Shown here: one piece after another, positions 1-5,391 of the stretch
Numbering within the stretch: position 1 is the stretch's first letter
How the letters are laid out: each line of letters opens with the position of its first letter
NCBI GenBank assembly: GCA_043802925.1
Contig: JAZDKP010000050.1
Coordinates: 1-8,418 of the forward strand
Direction of reading: 5' to 3'
Source: JAZDKP01 sp043802925
GTDB taxonomy: Bacteria > Fibrobacterota > OXYB2-FULL-49-7 > JAEUSG01
Length of the DNA: 8,418 nt
The notes under the pieces: model-generated
The model's input: only the letters and a program-made list of their open reading frames with translations
What the model was told of the DNA's origin: nothing
Database searches by the model: none
Made by a program: the position numbers and the translations under genes

Positions 1-2335
1 GGCTGATTCCTGCCTGTTTCATCAACGTGGTGACGCATCCGTGCGATTCTTTTAAGGCCTGCACGGTCGCTTTCCTGGAAAGCACGCATTTTTTACGCAA
101 CCCGCCGCGGTTGCCGGTCTTTTTTAGTACCCCGGTTATGCCTGCCGAAATTGCCGGTTCTTCGAGCACAATGTCTTTTTCAGAAAGTTTGTCTTTCTGA
201 CAGAACAGCACGGCCCGGAAAATAACATTGCGTAGTTCCCTGATATTGCCGGGCCACGCCTCATGGTACAGTTTTTCCAACGCGGAAACGTGCAGCCCTT
301 TTATTTGCTTATGGTAAGCCTGGTTCGCTTCTTTGATAAAATATTCCGCCAACAGTGGAATGTCTTCATTCCGTTCCCGTAATGGCGGCAGATAAAAACG
401 GTACTGGTTCAGCCGGTAATACAAATCGTCCCTGAATTCCCTTTTGCCAATAAGCGTTTTCAGGGGTTTGTTCGAAGCCGCAATCAACCGTACATCCAGA
501 TGGACCGGATGCGTTCCGCCCACGCGCTGGACCTTCAGGTCCTGCAGCACATTCAGGAGCTTGGCCTGGACGTTCAACGGCAGGTTGGCGATTTCGTCCA
601 GAAACACGGTGCCCCCCTGCGCCTGTTCAAAGCGGCCCGCGTGCGAAGCGTAGGCGCCGGTAAAGGATCCCTTTTCATGGCCGAACAGCTCGCTTTCCAT
701 CAGTTCGTGGGGAATGGCCGAACAGTCTATCTTCACAAAGGGGGCGTCCTTTCTCGGGCTGCTTTTATGAATCTGATACGCTAATACCTCCTTGCCCACC
801 CCTGTTTCCCCTTCGATTAAAACAGAAAGATTGGATTGCGCAACCGTATCCAGCTCATCGCGGATGTTCATAATCGCCTGCGACTGGCCGAGGAATATCT
901 TTTCGTGTTTCAGCAGGGTCGTTAATTTGTCCCTTTCCCGACGGAGCAAACTGATATTTCTGGTAAAGGAGGTGACGTCTTCAAACTGGTAAAGCAGATA
1001 ATTATCGTTTTCAATGACGTCTTGTTTGACCGTCACGTTAAATTGATAATCCAGGCCGGGGGCCTTAAATCGCGCGGTCAGCGGTAATTTTGTCGGAATT
1101 TTATTTTCTGAATAATCCCGGCTTAATCGAATCCGTATGCGATCCAAAAGAATCCGCTGCTGGGGCCGAATCCAAATATACAAACGGTTACGGCTCGGCC
1201 AAATAAACGGCGCGCTTTCCCGCCATCTGCCGACACAATGGTTGTTGATAAAAAAGAAGTATTGATCGTAAAGCTTCTGAATGGTCAGGGTATGAAATGT
1301 CTCTTTTGCAATTCGGTGCGCCTCAAAAAAATAGACCGGATTGAATTGTTTTTTGAACTGAAACTTAAGGGCGTGTTTGCCAAAAGAGAGCGCATACCCC
1401 AGCAAGTCCGGCGAACGGGTTGATGGGGTATAATCGTTGCCCCGGAAGAGAACCCCTGGGCAGTGCAGGGTCTGCGGTTTAAATCCGATTTCAATGGTAA
1501 AATTATGGTTATCGACAGGCAATTCCTTGTTAAAAACCAGATACCCGGGCTTTTCCGGATCGTCATTTGCAAACAAAAGGCCGGCTTCGGTATCTTGGGT
1601 ATATCCCGGGTTTTGATCCGGGACATAAAACGGTTTGTCCCCGCTCCCTGCTTGCCATGCCTCAAAATCATACAATTCAGGCTGCTGCAAATCCTTTGGC
1701 GCATCCAAAGGATTCCGGTTAAACTCCATGACATCAAAAATATTGCGTCCTAACAGCCCTTTAGGATCCCGGGCATTCAGCGGCCGAAGAAAAAGGCTGT
1801 TGAAGCCGATGATGTTGTTTTTTTCATCAGCGAGAATCGACATCTTATATTCCGCTTCTGAAAGCTTGGCGGCAATGTCAGGAAAACAGATGATCCCTAA
1901 AAAACGTTCACGGCTCACTTTGGCGAGATAAATGCGGGTCAGGGGATATTGAATGAGAAAATTCGGAAACAGATGCAAGGGTTCAAGGATGTTTTTTGTT
2001 AAAAAGCACGGCAGGCGTTTCTGTGAAATTGAATTCATGTCGCCCTGTTCCAAAAGACCGGTGTAATAGCGGGTCCCGGCCAACTGCTGAAACAAATCGT
2101 TCAAGTCGGAACATTCGGGGACATCATAATATTGGGATAGCGTCCCTTCAAAGAGCGCATCAATAAATTCCTTGTACTTATGGTTTGAACGCTCCGCCGC
2201 CCAGACAGGATTTCCGAGATTGTCGTATAGCAGGATGATGTATTTTGCCGTTCCGAAAAATTTAAGAAGTTTGATTCCATCCAGTTCCGGCGGAATCTGA
2301 TCGGGTTTGACATTCGTCTGGGGTTGGGCTGCCAT
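1..2335 (-). CDS. Sigma-54-dependent transcriptional activator with PAS-like and inserted concanavalin/LamG-like sensor region (3' end cut by window)
   Basis: This frame is open for 778 codons from ATG at 2335 to the window edge. An in-frame TGA lies a short way upstream with no other usual start between, so the start is well supported, though no clear Shine-Dalgarno precedes it. The C-terminal half is a complete sigma-54 activator AAA+ domain (about residues 483-715): Walker A GETGVGKE (509-516), the sigma-54 contact loop GSFTGA (556-561, the common S variant of GAFTGA), Walker B GGTVFLDEI (574-582), arginine-finger region FRDDLYYRL (634-642) and sensor II WPGNIREL (694-701). A Fis-type helix-turn-helix begins near residue 756 and is cut off. 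The protein should use ATP to remodel sigma-54 RNA polymerase in the cytoplasm. No receiver domain or transmembrane helix is visible, so it looks like a one-component sensor. Residues 25-155 are weakly PAS-like. Residues 163-205 resemble the first half of a PAS fold, 417-460 the second half (ending QFEDVT), and 215-405 between them a LamG/concanavalin-like beta-sandwich. The AAA+ assignment is firm; the sensor folds are inferred from sequence pattern only. Confidence 0.93.
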   Translation of the reverse strand, partial: MAAQPQTNVKPDQIPPELDGIKLLKFFGTAKYIILLYDNLGNPVWAAERSNHKYKEFIDALFEGTLSQYYDVPECSDLNDLFQQLAGTRYYTGLLEQGDMNSISQKRLPCFLTKNILEPLHLFPNFLIQYPLTRIYLAKVSRERFLGIICFPDIAAKLSEAEYKMSILADEKNNIIGFNSLFLRPLNARDPKGLLGRNIFDVMEFNRNPLDAPKDLQQPELYDFEAWQAGSGDKPFYVPDQNPGYTQDTEAGLLFANDDPEKPGYLVFNKELPVDNHNFTIEIGFKPQTLHCPGVLFRGNDYTPSTRSPDLLGYALSFGKHALKFQFKKQFNPVYFFEAHRIAKETFHTLTIQKLYDQYFFFINNHCVGRWRESAPFIWPSRNRLYIWIRPQQRILLDRIRIRLSRDYSENKIPTKLPLTARFKAPGLDYQFNVTVKQDVIENDNYLLYQFEDVTSFTRNISLLRRERDKLTTLLKHEKIFLGQSQAIMNIRDELDTVAQSNLSVLIEGETGVGKEVLAYQIHKSSPRKDAPFVKIDCSAIPHELMESELFGHEKGSFTGAYASHAGRFEQAQGGTVFLDEIANLPLNVQAKLLNVLQDLKVQRVGGTHPVHLDVRLIAASNKPLKTLIGKREFRDDLYYRLNQYRFYLPPLRERNEDIPLLAEYFIKEANQAYHKQIKGLHVSALEKLYHEAWPGNIRELRNVIFRAVLFCQKDKLSEKDIVLEEPAISAGITGVLKKTGNRGGLRKKCVLSRKATVQALKESHGCVTTLMKQAGIS

Positions 2336-2374
2336 ACACTGAAAAATAGCTGGAAATACGGACGAAAGTCAATA

Positions 2375-2411
2375 ACATGTAATTGAATCAATTACACTGT
2401 CAATTACATGT
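2375..2411. promoter_or_regulatory. Cluster of three TGTAATTG half-sites: probable activator/operator site
   Basis: The 19-base segment 2378-2396 is a perfect palindrome of 8-base arms, TGTAATTG and CAATTACA, around the spacer AAT. A third copy of CAATTACA lies at 2401-2408, 12 bases after the second and in the same orientation. The outer arms extend to a perfect 11-base inverted repeat, ACATGTAATTG (2375-2385) against CAATTACATGT (2401-2411). The palindrome centre is about 101 bases upstream of the predicted sigma-54 transcription start, a normal distance for an enhancer-binding protein site. The divergent minus-strand activator with a Fis-type helix-turn-helix is the obvious binder. A minus-strand TTGACA (2403-2398) falls inside the cluster, so the site could also control the activator's own transcription, but no convincing -10 accompanies it. 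The repeat is seen directly; its role is inferred. Confidence 0.7.
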
Positions 2412-2461
2412 GTTTTCCTTCCGCGAACACTAAAATTCAGGAAAAACAAAGGGTTTATTCC

Positions 2462-2477
2462 TGGTATGGGTTTTGCA
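2462..2477 (+). promoter_or_regulatory. Sigma-54 (-24/-12) promoter of the STAS/secreted-protein operon
   Basis: The sequence TGGTATGGGTTTTGCA matches the sigma-54 consensus TGGCACGNNNNTTGCW with only two C-to-T changes, both at positions where the family tolerates a pyrimidine. The invariant GG (2463-2464) and GC (2475-2476) have the required spacing, and the base before TGG is also the expected pyrimidine. The predicted transcription start is near 2488. A sigma-54 activator gene lies divergently next to it and a palindromic half-site cluster sits about 100 bases upstream, so all three parts of a sigma-54 circuit are present together. The predicted start leaves only about seven bases of leader before the ATG at 2495. 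Confidence 0.8.
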
Positions 2478-2494
2478 TTACTCCTGATAATCTT

Positions 2495-2842
2495 ATGATT
2501 AGTATAAAACAGGAAAAAGCCGTACAGATCGTGGAAATATTAGGGGATATCGACCTCTTTGAAATTTCAAAGCTCAAAGCGCTGTTTAAAAACATGCAAG
2601 ATTGTGAAGAGATATGGATGGATTTGTCCCATGCGGTAAGCGTCAGTACCGCATTCATTCATTTGCTCGTTTTTATCAAATTAAAACTGCCAAAAATGGA
2701 TATCAAAATCATAAATCCCAACAAGACGATAGTGCGGTGTTTGGAATTGACCCGTGTCATCGATTTTATGGAAATAATCCTTATAAACAGAACAGAATCG
2801 GAAAAGGAGGCCCACTATGCAGGGGAAAATAGCGCTTTGTAA
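2495..2842 (+). CDS. STAS-domain protein (anti-sigma factor antagonist-like)
   Basis: The product is 115 residues and consists of little more than one STAS domain, the fold of SpoIIAA/RsbV anti-sigma antagonists and related regulators. Near the N-terminus, VQIVEILGDIDLFEISKLKA (residues 10-29) fits the strand-turn-helix start of the fold. MDLSHAVSVSTAF (42-54) fits the central DLS...DSSG region, where Ser51 aligns with the phosphorylated serine of SpoIIAA; the preceding Asp is Val and the following Gly is Ala. The frame opens upstream at ATG 2408, but that start lies before the predicted sigma-54 promoter and inside the half-site cluster, and adds 29 residues unlike STAS. I therefore chose ATG 2495, where the domain begins. 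It has no visible ribosome binding site. The 3' end overlaps the next gene by 26 bases, suggesting translational coupling. Possible roles are binding an anti-sigma factor or kinase, or modulating the divergent activator; none is shown here. Base composition is markedly AT-richer than the next gene. Confidence 0.8.
   Translation: MISIKQEKAVQIVEILGDIDLFEISKLKALFKNMQDCEEIWMDLSHAVSVSTAFIHLLVFIKLKLPKMDIKIINPNKTIVRCLELTRVIDFMEIILINRTESEKEAHYAGENSAL
2805..2810 (+). promoter_or_regulatory. Ribosome binding site for the Asp-box secreted protein
   Basis: A perfect AGGAGG lies six bases before ATG 2817. It sits inside the end of the STAS gene and fixes the start of the following gene despite the 26-base overlap. 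Confidence 0.85.
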
Positions 2843-5357
2843 AATCCTGGCCGTTTTTCTATTTGTTTTCGTATGCCATCCGGTTTTCGGGCTCGAGGTA
2901 AACGTTCAGGTCGTCCATGCGGATTCCACCTATAATATTGTCGGGAGCAGCAGTCTTACAAATTTTATCAACGGAATATATTCCGACATGACCGCCCGGC
3001 CGCCTCTGAATGATTATCACGATGTGCTCGACTGGAGGTTCAACCGGCATTATTGGATTATTGACGACATATTGTCTCATACCAAGCAGCGCCGGGATTG
3101 GTCGGCGTATCCGTTTCTCAGGGTCGATGCGTATGCCGCTAATGCGGCCGCTGTCATCGGCATACGGGTCAAGGACGCCTCGGGGCCCATGCCCAATTCC
3201 GGTTATCGCGGTATTCATACCCCGTTTGCCATTTTCAACATTCCTCAGGGCCAATGGGTCACCTGCAATTTCCCGCTTGCGGAGATGGCATCCGAAAATG
3301 AACTGGACCTGACCCACATGGCAGGGTTTTACCTCCGCCTTAACGGTTATGCAGGGGATACGCCCCTCCAGCTGAAAAACATCAGGCTGGTGGGAAGCGG
3401 CACTTCGGACTATCCCTTGCTCGAAATGTCAAATGCCGTTGAGCCTTTCAAGAGAAAGGTCTCTAAAGGGGATGACGGTCTGATTACCCTGGCGGAACGT
3501 GACCGGGTGAAACTGGTGAAGGATTTGAGCCCGGTCAGCGCTCTGGGCCCGGTCACCGTGGTCAACACCACAGGGCGTTATTACTGCGGCTCAGGCCATT
3601 TCGGTGCCAGCGGAGACGTCTATTTAACCTGCTTGCAGCGCGGGGTCGTTGCCTATGACAACGGCCGCCTTCTCGTCCTGATGGGCGCTTCGGCCACAGG
3701 CATGCTTGAAAGCAGGGCGCAGGCGCAGGGCGGCACCGAATGCTGCATCATGGCCATGGGTTCCTTTGACGGAGGGGCAACGTGGGGCGGCATCACCCGG
3801 GGAGAGACCCGGCCGTTGCACCTCAGCAACTGGTTTGACCGCGCTTCAGCCTCTTCGGACTGCAATACCGGGGACGTTTACTATATCGGCACGCAGAACT
3901 GCTCCTCCTACCACGGCGTGACGGATATTCTGTTCCGCAGGCTGGCCCTGACCGGCGACGCCTGGGTGGAGGATCGGGTGTCCCCGATTGAGCAGATGTT
4001 CAAATGCCCTGGCTGGACGCGCGTTGTGAGGCTGCCAAGCGGCCGCCTCTGGGCCACCCCCCGCGAAGGATTTGACGACGAAAGCTATTGCATGATAAAA
4101 TATTCCGATGACGACGGTTTCACCTGGATGCCGTGCAAGGACGCGTCGCTTCCCGCGCCCAGGCCGCTGTACCGGCCCGGCATCGACCCGGTTCCCGATC
4201 AAATTCTGCAATTACCCGGCCACTCCGGCCCCGGCCCCTTTCTCGTCCCCTATAAAAACGGAGTGGCTTCCTTTTCGTTGAGAGGCAACCTGTGGGCCAT
4301 GCATGACGGCAACGCATGGGGCAGCGTCCAGACCCTCGGGTACTGGGGTTCGGGTGAAGACCGGTGGACCCGTCCTTACAGCAGCATCTCCGAAACCGTA
4401 ATCAATGACAATCATATCTTCATGGCAAAAGGCGGATACCACTACGGCAGCAACCTGGGTACTGCAACGGATCTTGTAGTCAACAATTACAAGGACGGCG
4501 GAACGTGGCAGAAAGACACCCTGGAAGCCGGGGGCGTGACGGAATCCATCCTCACATCCTCCGGCAACTGTGTCTTCTGCTTCTATGTGATAGGGAACCA
4601 GACCGTCAAATACCGGCGCTGGAAAGAGGGCGTCTGGGGCGCGGCCGTGACGGTTGCCACGGAAACGGATACCATCAACCGGCTGGCGGCGCCGCAACAA
4701 TGTCCTCCATCGTACGCCTGTGTTTTATGGGATCGCTATATCGCTTATCCTACGGTCGCCGCAACGTGGGTCAAATTCGCGCGTGTTCCCACGGACAACG
4801 GGTTGCTGATAGCCTCCGCGTCGCTTCCCAAGGGATGCAAGGACAGCGTTTACACCTGTAATATCCAGGCGGCCTGTGGCGTAGAACCTTATTCGTTTGC
4901 GAAAACATCAGGCACGTTGCCTTCCGGGCTGACGCTTAACAGCAACGGCACATTGTCCGGAACTCCCGGTGATACGGGTACATTCAGCTTCACCGTACAG
5001 GTCACGGACAATAACGCGGACACCGCTTCCAGGACGCTGACACTGCAGGTAGGCTATCCGCTGACGCTTGCCGTAAAATTGCAGGCGCCCTCCGGAGCCA
5101 TGCGGGTGGCCCTCAATAATCAACCCAATCCATTTGGTTCACATACGGTCATCAATTACCGTCTTGCTGTGCGTGACCGTGTTACGATTCAAGTTTATGA
5201 TATCAGGGGCAAACAGATTGCGTGCCTGGTAGATCAGGTCAAAGATGCCGGTACCCACTCCATCCACTGGCGTGCTCAGAAGCTGGCAACGGGCATCTAT
5301 TTTACTCAATTAAGCACCGGGCGTCATAAGATTGTCCAAAAACTTATCCATTTTTAA
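2817..5357 (+). CDS. Secreted sialidase-like (Asp-box) protein with putative Ig domain and T9SS C-terminal sorting domain
   Basis: The product is 846 residues. Residues 1-25 form a signal peptide (hydrophobic core around LAVFLFVFV), with probable cleavage after VFG. Residues about 30-192 look like a carbohydrate-binding-type jelly roll, ending in a GFYLRLNG...LQLKNIRLVG pattern. Residues about 250-660 resemble a sialidase/BNR beta-propeller. They hold two canonical Asp-boxes, SFDGGATW (316-323) and SDDDGFTW (430-437), and a degenerate one near NYKDGGTW (557-564). Residues about 668-745 match a putative Ig (He_PIG) domain, with GTLPSGLTLNSNGTLSGTPG. Residues about 755-846 match the T9SS type A/FlgD-like sorting domain (NPF..., VYDIRGKQI, LATGIYF). 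The mature part contains 18 cysteines by my count, several closely spaced, which could form disulfides outside the cell. I could not identify the arginine triad or the RIP motif of true sialidases, so binding or an unrelated lyase/hydrolase activity is as likely as sialidase activity. It probably acts at the surface or is released. Two tandem TAA stops end the gene. Confidence 0.87.
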   Translation: MQGKIALCKILAVFLFVFVCHPVFGLEVNVQVVHADSTYNIVGSSSLTNFINGIYSDMTARPPLNDYHDVLDWRFNRHYWIIDDILSHTKQRRDWSAYPFLRVDAYAANAAAVIGIRVKDASGPMPNSGYRGIHTPFAIFNIPQGQWVTCNFPLAEMASENELDLTHMAGFYLRLNGYAGDTPLQLKNIRLVGSGTSDYPLLEMSNAVEPFKRKVSKGDDGLITLAERDRVKLVKDLSPVSALGPVTVVNTTGRYYCGSGHFGASGDVYLTCLQRGVVAYDNGRLLVLMGASATGMLESRAQAQGGTECCIMAMGSFDGGATWGGITRGETRPLHLSNWFDRASASSDCNTGDVYYIGTQNCSSYHGVTDILFRRLALTGDAWVEDRVSPIEQMFKCPGWTRVVRLPSGRLWATPREGFDDESYCMIKYSDDDGFTWMPCKDASLPAPRPLYRPGIDPVPDQILQLPGHSGPGPFLVPYKNGVASFSLRGNLWAMHDGNAWGSVQTLGYWGSGEDRWTRPYSSISETVINDNHIFMAKGGYHYGSNLGTATDLVVNNYKDGGTWQKDTLEAGGVTESILTSSGNCVFCFYVIGNQTVKYRRWKEGVWGAAVTVATETDTINRLAAPQQCPPSYACVLWDRYIAYPTVAATWVKFARVPTDNGLLIASASLPKGCKDSVYTCNIQAACGVEPYSFAKTSGTLPSGLTLNSNGTLSGTPGDTGTFSFTVQVTDNNADTASRTLTLQVGYPLTLAVKLQAPSGAMRVALNNQPNPFGSHTVINYRLAVRDRVTIQVYDIRGKQIACLVDQVKDAGTHSIHWRAQKLATGIYFTQLSTGRHKIVQKLIHF

Positions 5358-5379
5358 TAAGGCAAATAAAAATCATGCC

Positions 5380-5385
5380 AGGAGA
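5380..5385 (+). promoter_or_regulatory. Ribosome binding site deciding the start of the NHL-propeller protein
   Basis: AGGAGA lies six bases before ATG 5392. It supports this start over the in-frame ATG at 5332, which lies inside the preceding gene and would place 20 polar residues before the signal peptide. Confidence 0.8.
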
Positions 5386-5391
5386 AAAACC

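Noticed and set aside
444..2391. Several open frames of 60-150 codons on both strands within the activator gene, including plus-strand frames and a minus-strand frame at 2101-2391.
   Set aside because: They are out of frame with a continuous 778-codon reading frame carrying intact AAA+ motifs, and encode nothing recognisable.
2375..2403. Sigma-70-type promoter for the activator on the minus strand (TTGACA at 2403-2398).
   Set aside because: No credible -10 hexamer occurs at 16-18 bases; the best candidate (TGTTAT) is about 20 bases away, so it is not listed as a feature.
2375..2411. Inverted repeat read as a terminator or as a CRISPR-like array.
   Set aside because: The stem is AT-rich with no proper T tract and sits between divergent starts; three short half-sites at unequal spacing with no spacers are not a CRISPR array.
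2408..2494. Upstream in-frame start (ATG 2408) that would lengthen the STAS protein by 29 residues.
   Set aside because: It lies inside the half-site cluster and before the predicted sigma-54 promoter, and the extra residues do not resemble STAS.
2817..2900. Lipoprotein signal at Cys20 of the Asp-box protein or Cys23 of the NHL protein.
   Set aside because: The residues before these cysteines (VFV and FFP) do not fit a lipobox, and both proteins have a better signal peptidase I site a few residues later.
2817..5357. Assigning the gene symbol nanH and exo-sialidase activity.
   Set aside because: Asp-boxes occur in many non-sialidase propellers, and the catalytic residues could not be identified.
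5332..5391. Upstream in-frame start (ATG 5332) for the NHL-propeller protein.
   Set aside because: It overlaps the preceding gene, has no good ribosome binding site and puts polar residues before an otherwise normal signal peptide; ATG 5392 has AGGAGA at ideal spacing.
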